A stretch of 64,000 nucleotides of DNA from Serratia surfactantfaciens (GTDB taxonomy: Bacteria; Pseudomonadota; Gammaproteobacteria; Enterobacterales; Enterobacteriaceae). Within the stretch, counting starts at the first letter, position 1. Each line of letters begins with the position of its first letter. Made by a program: the position numbers and the translations under genes. The notes under the pieces were generated by a model that had not been told where the DNA came from, did no database searches, and saw only the letters and a list, made by a program, of their open reading frames with translations. Below, one piece after another: positions 38,096 to 46,331 of this stretch. The DNA lies in contig NZ_CP016948.1 of assembly GCF_001642805.2 (NCBI RefSeq), forward strand, positions 3,162,001 to 3,226,000, written 5' to 3'.

Positions 38096-39799
38096 CTAGT
38101 GATTCCTTAAGTTTGCTGGCGCGGCCCGGAAGTCTTCAAGGGTGCGCGCAAGTTGCCCGCCGGGCAGCGTCAACGGCGTGAGCACCGCATCGCAATAGAG
38201 GCCCCAGCTCGCCAGAATGGCGGAATGCCCGCCCCGCCCCCCCGCGACCACCAGATCGATATCCTGGGCGCTGCGCGTCGCCGGCATGGGATCGCGGCCG
38301 GCAAACTGCGCCGGCCTCACGGGCACCAGACCTTTGCCCTGCACGGCGCCAAGCGGGTTATGGATATGTGCGTGCAGATATTCCCGCAGCGCGCTCTTGC
38401 TCCAGCCCGCGTTATGCAGCATCTGGGCGTGATCGGGCGTCAGGACAATCAAAATCCGTCCCGGAATGTACGCATTCATGCGCCCCAGGTGGGTGGCGCT
38501 GTCGACAATCACGTCGAGCAGGCTGCCCGCCGTTTGGCTCAGAAAATCAACCACGTCGGTCGGCGGTTCCGCCTTCATCAGATACACGCTGGTGGCTTCA
38601 GGCCCGAATCGTTCTTCGTTCAAGGTCGGCCAGGGGCTGTTGACCAGGCTTTCCGCAAAACAGTAAGTAAACTCGACCGGCGAGCCGAGGCAGCCCAGAT
38701 CCGCCTTGCCCGGGTAGGCGCGGCACACGTTGAGGATGGTCAGGTTAACCGCACGGCCAATGGTGGCGTTGGCCCGGAACCCCGGCCCCATACAGCCCTG
38801 GCCGGAACTGATCCCCAGTTCAGCGGCGATCGGCCCGCTGACCAACACCAGATTGCCGCCGTTGTACGAGGTGGTGATGGATTGCTGGAAGTTGAATGCG
38901 GGATCGGCCATCGCGCGCAGCGTCGCCGTCACGATAGGTAAGAATGCGGGTTTGCAGCCGGCCAGGATGCTGTTGATGACCACATCGCGCACCCGAATGT
39001 CTTTGCCCGAGGGGCCCGCTTCCGGGATCAGCACGGTATCCAGCGGTTCGGGGCAGTAGGCCAGCATGGCGGCAAAACGCGCCGGCGTCGGCGGGATCAC
39101 CGGCAAACCGTCACCGATAGACTGGCGTTCATACTCCGCCATCAGCGCGTCCAGGCCGTGGTAAGGCATCATGTCCGCCCCGGAATGGCCTCGGTCAAGA
39201 TCCATTTTCGGATGAAGCGCCGCGGCGGCAGGCCTATCGCCGGCGCCGGTGAGCGCCTCCAGAACGTAAGCGCGCCGGGCGTCAACCTGCCGGCGAATAT
39301 CGCTGACGGAGCTTGCCTGATAGATGTCGAGACGGCAAATGCACAGCTGCCCCGCTCGATAATGGGCCACGTGCTCGGCCAGATTGTCGCCGGGGGGCGA
39401 GGCGATCAATAACGTGGCGACGCCCCTTTTCTCCAACTCGATGGCGAGGATGGTGGTCATCACCGAAGTGCCCATGTCCGCTAACGCCACAACGGCGGCC
39501 TGCACCCCTGTTTGCGCCAACTGGTCAGCCAACACGCGGATCTGTGCCGTCATCGTGCCACGCACGGACTGACGAACATGTTCGATGTGATGAATGCCGA
39601 GTTCATTCAAGATCGTTTCAAGACGGGTGAATATTTCGCGGTAATGACAGAAGTCCAGCTTGGTATTGTCAAAAAACAGGACTTTGCCATCCCGTAATGC
39701 CTGCAGACTGGGGCGCGGCGCCAACTGTAATTCGTAAAAATGGTTCTCTCCACGCGGATCGAAAATAGCTTCGGCCAACTCATTGTTCATCATTATCAT
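38096..39799 (-). CDS. UGSC-like two-domain protein of unknown function
   Basis: A 567-residue soluble protein. Residues 35-165 resemble the UGSC-like fold, a thiol/selenol-associated family: ALADMGTSVMTT followed by IELEKRGVATLLI corresponds to the UGSC core, with Met-Gly-Thr-Ser (109-112) replacing Sec/Cys-Gly-Ser-Cys. So the redox residues are missing. Residues 215-567 form a second domain that opens with SIGDGLPVIPPTPARFAAML and has Gly- and Cys-containing loops (SSGQGCMGPGF, ADLGCLGSP) and a late GGRGGHSA; similar regions occur attached to UGSC domains, but I know no activity for them. The ATG at 39799 has AGGGTGA upstream. It is the first gene of the right-to-left unit ending in azlD and is tightly coupled to the enolase-like gene. 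Confidence 0.7.
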   Translation of the reverse strand: MIMMNNELAEAIFDPRGENHFYELQLAPRPSLQALRDGKVLFFDNTKLDFCHYREIFTRLETILNELGIHHIEHVRQSVRGTMTAQIRVLADQLAQTGVQAAVVALADMGTSVMTTILAIELEKRGVATLLIASPPGDNLAEHVAHYRAGQLCICRLDIYQASSVSDIRRQVDARRAYVLEALTGAGDRPAAAALHPKMDLDRGHSGADMMPYHGLDALMAEYERQSIGDGLPVIPPTPARFAAMLAYCPEPLDTVLIPEAGPSGKDIRVRDVVINSILAGCKPAFLPIVTATLRAMADPAFNFQQSITTSYNGGNLVLVSGPIAAELGISSGQGCMGPGFRANATIGRAVNLTILNVCRAYPGKADLGCLGSPVEFTYCFAESLVNSPWPTLNEERFGPEATSVYLMKAEPPTDVVDFLSQTAGSLLDVIVDSATHLGRMNAYIPGRILIVLTPDHAQMLHNAGWSKSALREYLHAHIHNPLGAVQGKGLVPVRPAQFAGRDPMPATRSAQDIDLVVAGGRGGHSAILASWGLYCDAVLTPLTLPGGQLARTLEDFRAAPANLRNH

Positions 39800-39993
39800 T
39801 GTTCACCCTGAGGTTTTCGGGATGAAAATAGTAGCAAGCCGTCTAAATGACGAAATATAAGAAATACGCCAGTTAATTGCCAAAGTCCGCCAAGCTAAGA
39901 CCGCCTGCCGCGCTTTCACCTTTTCATCGGCGGGCATTTGCTTTACTCTGGGGCGGCGTATTTCCGCCCGCCGCGCGTTTTGGACAGACTACC

Positions 39994-40320
39994 ATGCATC
40001 GACTCTACACCTACCTTTGCGCTATCCATGCGCTGCCGTCACCGGTGAAAACGGTCAAGACCACGGAAACCCTCGAGCGTTTCCCCGAGGGGGAAAACAT
40101 GATCGAAGAACGCGAGATCCTTTACACCTTTAATAATGGCGTGCAGGTTTTATATAAAATGGAATCCGATACCTTCCAGTCGGATGATATTTGCCGGGAA
40201 TGCTGGATAAGTTATGACGTGGTGCATGATGGCGGATACGCCATCTCGCCGCAGAAAAAGCAGTTTTATAACCGCTGCCAGGAAAGTTTCTGGCTGAAAA
40301 TGCAGGCTGACCGCGATTGA
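39994..40320 (+). CDS. Small conserved-looking protein of unknown function
   Basis: A 108-residue soluble protein on the plus strand, inside the otherwise minus-strand cluster. I do not recognise its family. It has no signal peptide or membrane helix; visible features are CRECW (about residue 70) and a late FYNRCQESFW segment. The ATG at 39994 is preferred because the upstream frame back to 39877 is not protein-like, but the ribosome site is weak. The second half is less GC-rich than neighbouring genes. It is divergent from the UGSC-like gene and convergent with the aconitase-X small subunit. Confidence 0.6.
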   Translation: MHRLYTYLCAIHALPSPVKTVKTTETLERFPEGENMIEEREILYTFNNGVQVLYKMESDTFQSDDICRECWISYDVVHDGGYAISPQKKQFYNRCQESFWLKMQADRD

Positions 40321-40329
40321 AAATATAAC

Positions 40330-40357
40330 AGCGCCAGCCATTCTCCAACCGGCGCTT
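40330..40357 (+). terminator. Possible terminator after the small unknown gene
   Basis: AGCGCC and GGCGCT pair across 15 bases, followed by TTATT, ten bases after the stop of the preceding gene and before the end of the convergent aconitase-X small-subunit gene. Confidence 0.35.
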
Positions 40358-40371
40358 TATTGATCCGTTGG

Positions 40372-40770
40372 CTAACCCGCCTCGATGGCGATATCTTCAC
40401 CGTCGATCGCCACCCGTTGACCGTGCTTGAACAGCGCCAAGACGTCCTCGTCGAAGCGGTCAAAAATGGGGATGTCTATCGCCATCGCCGACTCAAACAG
40501 AATCGGATCTGCGTGATTGCAAATAATTGCCGCCGGGGCGTTGCCCTGCTGAAACGCCTCGTAAATTAAAAACGGCGCCATGGTTCCCCCTTTGCCGCCC
40601 GGGCACACCAGCGCCTTGCCCGCCAGCGACTCGCCATAGCGCGGATGATGCGGGATCAGCAGCGCCCCGGTCTGAGGATCAAAGTCGCCGATAAACGAAA
40701 ACGCCTGTTCGACGAGAAACACCTCGGCAACCACCCAACCAGGGTTCAGCGGTCTGGCCTGTAATTTCAT
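40372..40770 (-). CDS. Aconitase-X swivel (small) subunit, DUF126 family
   Basis: A 132-residue protein of the DUF126 family, the swivelling small part of aconitase X enzymes. Visible features: the opening Arg-Pro-Leu-Asn-Pro-Gly segment, HHPRYGESLAGKALVCPGGKGG (about residues 40-61), whose Ser and Pro-Gly-Gly-Lys-Gly loop are characteristic, and ICNHADPILFESAMAIDIP (about 83-101). It should pair with the large subunit just upstream, with which it overlaps by four bases (ATGA). In other bacteria AcnX proteins dehydrate cis- or trans-3-hydroxy-L-proline, and in archaea mevalonate 5-phosphate. Confidence 0.85.
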   Translation of the reverse strand: MKLQARPLNPGWVVAEVFLVEQAFSFIGDFDPQTGALLIPHHPRYGESLAGKALVCPGGKGGTMAPFLIYEAFQQGNAPAAIICNHADPILFESAMAIDIPIFDRFDEDVLALFKHGQRVAIDGEDIAIEAG

Positions 40771-42083
40771 GCGGTCACCTGCGGTGTGAGAGGGGTGGAG
40801 TCAAGCAATGACCGGATGCAGCATTCGATGTCCGCAACGCCTACGGAGAGGCGTTTCTGGTTCAGCTGCGAGATGTAATGAGCGGCTTTCATCGACGACG
40901 TCATAACGGCGTTCACCTGCGCGGGTATAGGAGAGTCGGGAATGGTAGACATGCAGGCGCTGACCATGACACCGCCCGCACGCTCAATGGCCGCCACATA
41001 GCCCATTTCCCTGGCGAGCTGATATTGCTGATGCGCCAAGCCAATCCACAAATGTTTATGGCGCGGGATCTGCCGCCCGGCCAGTAGCTTAGCGAGTAAA
41101 CGGATCTCCTGAATGCTGAGGTGCGGGCACCCCAGCACCACCATATCGGTCGCCGCCACCTCCCGCTGCGCCGTCACGCCGGCCAGTGGCGACAACAGGG
41201 GCCCCCCCGCCCCGCTCTGCGGCGCATAAAGCGCCAGCGAGCGCCGCAGGATCTCGCGATCGACCGAGATCTTTTTCACCGGGCGGCGCCCGCCTAGCGC
41301 TTCTTTCAGCGTGCCGGCTTCCGGCGTGACCCCGAGAACATGACAGACCCCCACGGCCCCCGTGACCGTCAGCGGGATCATGATCTGCTTGAGAAAGTCC
41401 ATGCCAAGTTCACGATCGATGCCGTCGATCACGATATTGTGCGATTTGGCCTGCGCCCCCAGGTAATAGCCGATCGCGCTGAGCTCGGTTTTTGAGAGCC
41501 GATTCGCATCGAGGCCGTCAAACGTGACCGATACCTCCGCCAGCCGGTTGCTCTCCAGGAACAAACCATAATAAGGCGAACGCCCCGTAATGGCCGCCGC
41601 CAGCGTAAGCAGCGCCCCGTCTCGATTGCAGCGCGCACCGATCGTCGAATTCACCAATACCTGGCCACCGGAACCGATCCAGGAGACGTAGTCGCCTTTT
41701 TTCGGCAGGCTGCCCACCATCGCCGGGTAGCAGGTGTAGGTTTGGTTAAAGCCCTTCTCCGCGAACAGGGCCGCCCGGCGTTTCACATCGGGCAGTTTCG
41801 TCTGCGCATACTGCGTATCGATACCCATCGCTGGCCAGGCGCTGGGGCAAAGCGCCGACATGTGGGGATGCAAGGTGGTCATGACCGGCAGTGTCTCCAC
41901 CCCCTCCGTCAGCGTTTCCAGCAGCCCCAAGGGTATATTGGGAATAACGTGTGCGCTGGCGATATTGACCAGCTTCGGCGCGCCAAAAGCGTTCGAGAAA
42001 TTGACGAGCACCTGCATGCACTTTTGCGCGCCTGGCCCGGCCGCGCCGGCAAGATATGCCCGATCCGTTTCGGTGAGTTGCAT
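40767..42083 (-). CDS. Aconitase-X catalytic (large) subunit, DUF521 family
   Basis: A 438-residue homologue of the AcnX catalytic subunit. Conserved features: SAHV (residues 43-46), TCYP (Cys118), the NSTIGARCNRDG strand (about 145-156), GCPHLSIQEI (Cys319) and SACMSTIP (Cys387). The three cysteines are in the places expected to bind the Fe-S cluster of AcnX. The usual AWSESSAV loop is VSWIGSGGQV here (about 133-142), so the active-site pocket differs from characterised hydroxyproline dehydratases. The start at 42083 has AAGGAATC upstream. The neighbours contain no proline catabolism genes, so the substrate is an open question. Confidence 0.85.
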   Translation of the reverse strand: MQLTETDRAYLAGAAGPGAQKCMQVLVNFSNAFGAPKLVNIASAHVIPNIPLGLLETLTEGVETLPVMTTLHPHMSALCPSAWPAMGIDTQYAQTKLPDVKRRAALFAEKGFNQTYTCYPAMVGSLPKKGDYVSWIGSGGQVLVNSTIGARCNRDGALLTLAAAITGRSPYYGLFLESNRLAEVSVTFDGLDANRLSKTELSAIGYYLGAQAKSHNIVIDGIDRELGMDFLKQIMIPLTVTGAVGVCHVLGVTPEAGTLKEALGGRRPVKKISVDREILRRSLALYAPQSGAGGPLLSPLAGVTAQREVAATDMVVLGCPHLSIQEIRLLAKLLAGRQIPRHKHLWIGLAHQQYQLAREMGYVAAIERAGGVMVSACMSTIPDSPIPAQVNAVMTSSMKAAHYISQLNQKRLSVGVADIECCIRSLLDSTPLTPQVTA

Positions 42084-42261
42084 AAGTCACTGATTCCTTG
42101 GAAGGAGCCCCAGAGCGGCCCCTGCAATATTGAGCGTGACGAAAAATTAACACCACAAACAGAATGGAAATATCAATAATCAGAAGATTAATAACAATAA
42201 GCGGCCAACTTGCGCCACGGCGATGCGCTATAGTTGGAAGCACAAACCACCGGGAGATGCC

Positions 42262-42687
42262 ATGCAGATAAGACCTTACCAAGAGGCCGATCGCCCCTTC
42301 TTGCGCACGCTATACCTGGCATCGCGCAAGGCGGCGTTCGGTTGGCGCGATACCTCAAACTACCAGTTGGAAGATTTCGACAGCGCGACGCTGGGCGAAG
42401 CGATTTGGGTGGCGGAAGACGGCGGCACGCTGCTGGGATTCGTCTCCGTCTACCGCGAAGACAACTTCATTCATAACCTGTATGTCGATCCCCATCAGCC
42501 GCCGCGCGGCGTCGGCAGTGCGTTGCTGCAGGCGGCACAAGCTACCTTCACCGCCACCGGCTCGCTGAAATGCCTGGTGAAAAATGAAAAGGCGCTGGCG
42601 TTCTACCGCAAGCACGGCTGGCGCGTCATCTCTACCGGCAACGACGGCGAAGAAGATTATTACCTGATGCATTCGCCGGTTCGTTAG
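42262..42687 (+). CDS. GNAT N-acetyltransferase
   Basis: A 141-residue acetyl-CoA-dependent acetyltransferase. The pattern IRPYQEADRPFLRTLY opens the fold, and VDPHQPPRGVGSALLQAAQ (about residues 74-92) is the acetyl-CoA-binding loop and helix; CLVKNEKALAFYRKHGWRV (about 107-125) is the typical C-terminal segment. The substrate is not evident. The start at 42262 follows GGGAGA, so the in-frame start at 42223 is rejected. It is divergent from the aconitase-X genes. Confidence 0.85.
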   Translation: MQIRPYQEADRPFLRTLYLASRKAAFGWRDTSNYQLEDFDSATLGEAIWVAEDGGTLLGFVSVYREDNFIHNLYVDPHQPPRGVGSALLQAAQATFTATGSLKCLVKNEKALAFYRKHGWRVISTGNDGEEDYYLMHSPVR

Positions 42688-42788
42688 CGCCGCATGTCCT
42701 GTCACAGAATCCATTAACGATAATGGATTTCATTACCATTTAGGCATACCCTTCTTTGCTTCTCTCGATGAACTTTGCAAGGAAGGTT

Positions 42789-43469
42789 ATGCAACATCAA
42801 ACGGATACTCGCTTCCCCGATGCTGCGGCGGCAGACTACGATCGCCGTATTCTGACCCTGGTGCCCGGCTATCAGTTTGCCCAGGCGCTGCTGACGGCGA
42901 CGCTCGTGCAGACGCTGCCGAATGACGCCACATTGTTGTTGGCCGGTTGCGGCACCGGCAGCGAACTGGAGGCGCTGGCCGCCGCCAACGTAAGCTGGCG
43001 TTTCAGCGCCGTGGAACCCTCCGCCGGCATGCTGGCGGCCGCACGCGCCAAGGCCGAAGCCGCAGGTTACACACAGCGGGTGAGCTTCCAGCCAACCCTG
43101 CTGCAACAAGCGCCGCAAACTCGCCACGACGCGGCGGTGTGCTCATTGGTGCTGCACTTTATCGCCGACGATGGCGCAAAACTGGATTTCCTGCGGCAGT
43201 TGGCACAGCGTCTCTCCCCCGCCGCACCGCTGCTGCTGTTCGACTATCAACCGGAGGGCCTGCCCGCCAGCCACTACCAACACTGGCTGCAAAGCACCGG
43301 GCATTCGGCGGCGCAGGCGCAGGAAACGATCGAACGCATCCGCCGTAACTGGCACCCGATGACGGCGGCGCGTAGCCGTCTCCTCCTGGCGGAAAGCGGC
43401 TTCACCGCGCCTCAGGCGTTGTGCGGTGCGCTGGGGTTCCAGCTTTCACTGCTCCACCGCCGCAGCTGA
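42789..43469 (+). CDS. Class I SAM-dependent methyltransferase
   Basis: A 226-residue soluble methyltransferase. Motif I is LLLAGCGTGSELEALAAA (about residues 48-65), an acidic residue follows in FSAVEPSAGMLAAARAKAE (about 73-91), and motif post-I/II is VCSLVLHFIADDG (about 118-130). The acceptor is unknown. I chose ATG at 42789 with AAGGAAGG upstream over the in-frame starts at 42756 and 42768. Its final 24 bases overlap the end of the convergent MFS gene. Confidence 0.85.
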   Translation: MQHQTDTRFPDAAAADYDRRILTLVPGYQFAQALLTATLVQTLPNDATLLLAGCGTGSELEALAAANVSWRFSAVEPSAGMLAAARAKAEAAGYTQRVSFQPTLLQQAPQTRHDAAVCSLVLHFIADDGAKLDFLRQLAQRLSPAAPLLLFDYQPEGLPASHYQHWLQSTGHSAAQAQETIERIRRNWHPMTAARSRLLLAESGFTAPQALCGALGFQLSLLHRRS

Positions 43470-44675
43470 GCCCGGCATCCGGCGCAGCGTCAGCCACCAA
43501 AACAGCAACGCGCTCAGGCTGACGCCAGCACCCAGCCAGCAGACGCCGCGCCAGCCCGCCCAGGCGTACATATGGGTGCCGGCAAAGGCGCCCAGCCCGC
43601 TGCCGACGGCGTAAAACAACATGTAGCAGCCCACCAGGCGGCTGTGCGACTGAGGGTGGGCGCTGAAGATCATGCTCTGGTTCAGTACGTGGATCGCCTG
43701 CCCCGCCAGATCCAACAACACAATGCCCGCCACCAGCCAAGCCAGGCCGCTGCCGAGCAAACCGAGCGGCAGCCAGGCCAGCGTCAACAGCAGCAGACAC
43801 ACGCCGCTGGCCGCCTGCCCCAGCCCGCGATCCGCCAGATGCCCGGCGCGCACCGCCGCCAGCGCCCCCACCGCGCCGACCAGGCCGAACGCCCCCACCG
43901 CCGCATGCGTGAAGTTGAACGGCGCCTGGCTCAGCGGCAACACCAGCGAACTCCAAAAGAGGCTGAAGGCGCCGAACATCAGCAGCGCCAGCATGCCGCG
44001 AATTTGCAGCGTGCGATCATGCCGCAACAGGGTCAGCATTGAACACAGCAAGGCGGGATAACTCAGCGTGCTGGGAGAGGTGCGCGGCGCAGGCAGCAAT
44101 CGCGACAGGATCGGCAGCAGCACCAGCGTCACCCCAGCGGAAAAGAAGTACACCGTGCGCCAGCCGCCGACGTCCGCCAGCGCGCCGGACAGGGTGCGCG
44201 CCAGCAGCAGCCCCAACACCACGCCACCCTGCGCTGCACCGACCACCCGTCCGCGCTCCTGCGGCGCAGCCAGTGCGGCGGCGAAAGCGATCAGTCCCTG
44301 CGTCATGGCGGTGCCCAGTAACCCCACCAGCAACATGCCCGCCAGCAGCCAAGGCGCGCCGTGCGCCCACCCCACCAGCAGCAGCGCGCCGATCAGCCCC
44401 AGCTGTTGCCCCGCCAGCAGCCGATGCCGGTTCAGCCGATCCCCCAACGGCACCACCAACAGTAGCGCCAGCGCACAGCCCAGTTGGGTCACGGTGATCA
44501 CCATACCGACCGCCGCCAGACTGATGGAAAAATCACGGGCGATGGCGTCCAGCAGCGGCTGCGCATAGTAAACGTTGGCCACGCTAAAGGCGCTGGCGGC
44601 GGCCAACAGCAGCACCAGGGAGGCCGGCAGGCGCCCCAGCGCCGCACAAGGAGGATCCAGCAGTTTGTCGCTCAT
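43446..44675 (-). CDS. MFS transporter, drug-exporter type
   Basis: A 409-residue, 12-helix major-facilitator protein. The opening helices contain FSVANVYYAQPLLDAIA (about residues 32-48), the helix 2-3 loop has PLGDRLNRHR, and the motif-C-like helix 5 includes GAAQGGVVLGLLLARTLSG. Such YnfM/AraJ-like members expel drugs or sugars. A divergent HxlR-type gene 94 bases away is the likely regulator. ATG at 44675 follows GAGGTG. It converges with the methyltransferase, overlapping by 24 bases. Confidence 0.87.
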   Translation of the reverse strand: MSDKLLDPPCAALGRLPASLVLLLAAASAFSVANVYYAQPLLDAIARDFSISLAAVGMVITVTQLGCALALLLVVPLGDRLNRHRLLAGQQLGLIGALLLVGWAHGAPWLLAGMLLVGLLGTAMTQGLIAFAAALAAPQERGRVVGAAQGGVVLGLLLARTLSGALADVGGWRTVYFFSAGVTLVLLPILSRLLPAPRTSPSTLSYPALLCSMLTLLRHDRTLQIRGMLALLMFGAFSLFWSSLVLPLSQAPFNFTHAAVGAFGLVGAVGALAAVRAGHLADRGLGQAASGVCLLLLTLAWLPLGLLGSGLAWLVAGIVLLDLAGQAIHVLNQSMIFSAHPQSHSRLVGCYMLFYAVGSGLGAFAGTHMYAWAGWRGVCWLGAGVSLSALLFWWLTLRRMPGSAAAVEQ

Positions 44676-44689
44676 GCACACCTCAGACT

Positions 44690-44737
44690 GGTTTCATTAT
44701 TAAACCCAATGAACTTTAGGCGTGGAGGTTTTATAAT
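44690..44737. promoter_or_regulatory. Divergent MFS/HxlR control region
   Basis: An inverted repeat GGTTT-cattatt-AAACC lies at 44690-44706, close to the MFS start, and a perfect TATAAT -10 for the plus-strand HxlR gene lies at 44732-44737. The repeat is a candidate site for the HxlR-type regulator. Confidence 0.4.
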
Positions 44738-44769
44738 GCAACCAGAATGTGCAGCTGGAGATAACCGCC

Positions 44770-45210
44770 GTGAAACGTAAAAGCCTGGAAGACGCGCCCT
44801 GCCCGGTGGCGCGCACGCTGGATGTGATTGGCGACTGGTGGTCGCTGCTGATCGTGCGCGACGCCTTCGACGGCGTCACCCGTTTCAGCGAGTTTCAAAA
44901 AGGGCTGGGGATGGCGAAGAATATCCTTGCCACCCGGCTGCGCGCCCTGGTGACGCACGGCGTGCTGGAGATCGTGCCCGCCGCGGACGGTAGCGCCTAT
45001 CAGGAATATGTGCTGACCGAGAAAGGCCGCGCGCTGTTTCCGGTGATCGTCGGCCTGCGCCAGTGGGGGGAGGATCATCTGTTCGCCGAGGGAGAACCGC
45101 ATTCGACGCTGGTGGAAAGCGACAGCGGCCGCCCCGTACCGCGCCTGACGCCGATCGGCAGCGCCGGGCAGACGCTGACCCCGCTCAATACCCGGGTGGT
45201 GAAGGTATGA
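44770..45210 (+). CDS. HxlR-family regulator (GTG start)
   Basis: A 146-residue winged-helix regulator. The HxlR pattern is clear: CPVARTLDVIGDWWSLLIVRD (residues 10-30), FSEFQKGLGMAKNILATRLRALV (about 40-62), then a wing with Gly-Ser and YVLTEKGRALFPVI (about 84-97). HxlR proteins often respond to aldehydes, quinones or oxidants, in some cases through the N-terminal Cys. The start is GTG at 44770, nine bases after GGAG; the ORF extends back to 44749 without a ribosome site. It is divergent from the MFS exporter it probably controls. Confidence 0.87.
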   Translation: MKRKSLEDAPCPVARTLDVIGDWWSLLIVRDAFDGVTRFSEFQKGLGMAKNILATRLRALVTHGVLEIVPAADGSAYQEYVLTEKGRALFPVIVGLRQWGEDHLFAEGEPHSTLVESDSGRPVPRLTPIGSAGQTLTPLNTRVVKV

Positions 45211-45315
45211 AGGGTCTTAATAAGGCCTGCGTTACCTTGCGCTATTGCATCTATTCTCGAACAGCTTCCGCAATCCCCTGCGGGTAATGTATAGTCCGCG
45301 TTTTACGGAGATCCC

Positions 45316-46185
45316 ATGCTGACTAACTCATCCATTCGTCTGAACAAATACATTAGCGAGAGCGGCATCTGCTCACGCCGCGACGCCGATCGATACATCG
45401 AACAGGGCAACGTTTTCATCAACGGTAAACGCGCCACCGTTGGCGCTCAGGTATTTGCCGGCGATGTCGTGAAGGTTAACGGCCAGCTGATCGAACCGCG
45501 TAATGAAGAAGATCTGGTGCTGATTGCGCTGAACAAACCGGTCGGTATCGTCACCACCACCGAAGACGGCGAACGCGACAACATCGCCGACTTCGTCAAC
45601 CACAGCAAACGTATCTTCCCGATCGGCCGTTTGGACAAGGATTCGCAGGGGCTGATCTTTCTGACCAACCACGGTGACCTGGTCAACAAGATCCTGCGCG
45701 CCGGCAACAATCACGAGAAAGAGTATCTGGTGACGGTCAACAAGCCGGTGACCGACGAGTTTATTCGCGGCATGGGCGCCGGCGTGCCGATGCTGGGCAC
45801 GGTGACCAAAAAGTGCAAGGTGAAGAAAGAGGCGCCTTTCGTGTTCCGCATCACGCTGGTGCAAGGGCTGAACCGCCAGATCCGCCGCATGTGCGAACAC
45901 TTCGGCTACGAGGTCACCAAGCTGGAACGCACGCGCATCATGAACGTCAGCCTGAAAGGGTTGCCGCTGGGCGAGTGGCGCGATCTGACCGATGACGAGC
46001 TGATTGAGCTGTTCAAGCTGATCGAGGGCTCTTCGTCCGAGGCCAAGCCGGCGAAGAAAGCCCCGGCCAAATCCGCCCCGGCGAAAAAGCCGAGCGCCGG
46101 TGGGCCAAAAGGCGCCGACAAAGCCGCTGTGCCGGCCGGCCGCAAACGCTTTACCCAACCAGGGCGCAAGAAAAAAGGGCGTTAA
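45316..46185 (+). CDS. rluF: 23S rRNA pseudouridine(2604) synthase RluF
   Basis: A 289-residue RsuA-family pseudouridine synthase (E. coli RluF 290). An S4 RNA-binding domain covers residues 5-65 ([21 protein letters not shown]). The catalytic Asp lies in [17 protein letters not shown] (about residue 108). The core continues through [20 protein letters not shown]. The C-terminal 45 residues are a Lys/Ala/Pro-rich tail seen in RluF, likely for RNA contact. It modifies U2604 and, in E. coli, also U2605 and tRNA-Tyr U35. It is a single gene with a short upstream gap. Confidence 0.95.
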   Translation: MLTNSSIRLNKYISESGICSRRDADRYIEQGNVFINGKRATVGAQVFAGDVVKVNGQLIEPRNEEDLVLIALNKPVGIVTTTEDGERDNIADFVNHSKRIFPIGRLDKDSQGLIFLTNHGDLVNKILRAGNNHEKEYLVTVNKPVTDEFIRGMGAGVPMLGTVTKKCKVKKEAPFVFRITLVQGLNRQIRRMCEHFGYEVTKLERTRIMNVSLKGLPLGEWRDLTDDELIELFKLIEGSSSEAKPAKKAPAKSAPAKKPSAGGPKGADKAAVPAGRKRFTQPGRKKKGR

Positions 46186-46275
46186 TCCCCCGCTCGCTCT
46201 CGCCAAGCCCACCCACCATGGCGCGGGCTTTTGCATCATAAAAGTCCGTCGCAAGCCGCCACTGAGCTCTCACCA

Positions 46276-46302
46276 TAAAAAAGGCCCGCATCAAGCGGGC
46301 CT
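46276..46302 (-). terminator. Rho-independent terminator of the autotransporter gene
   Basis: On the minus strand, AGGCCCGC and GCGGGCCT pair around a five-base loop and are followed by a run of T, about 30 bases after the autotransporter stop. Confidence 0.85.
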
Positions 46303-46331
46303 GTAAGTACCAGAGAAGTCTAGAGGAAAAA

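Noticed and set aside
38096..39799. Selenoprotein
   Set aside because: The UGSC-like motif has Met, and no in-frame TGA is present in the reading frame.
36841..42083. Phosphinothricin- or phosphonate-type pathway, which also uses enolase-like and aconitase-like enzymes
   Set aside because: No phosphoenolpyruvate mutase or other phosphonate gene lies nearby, and aconitase X is a different family from the aconitase-like isomerase of that pathway.
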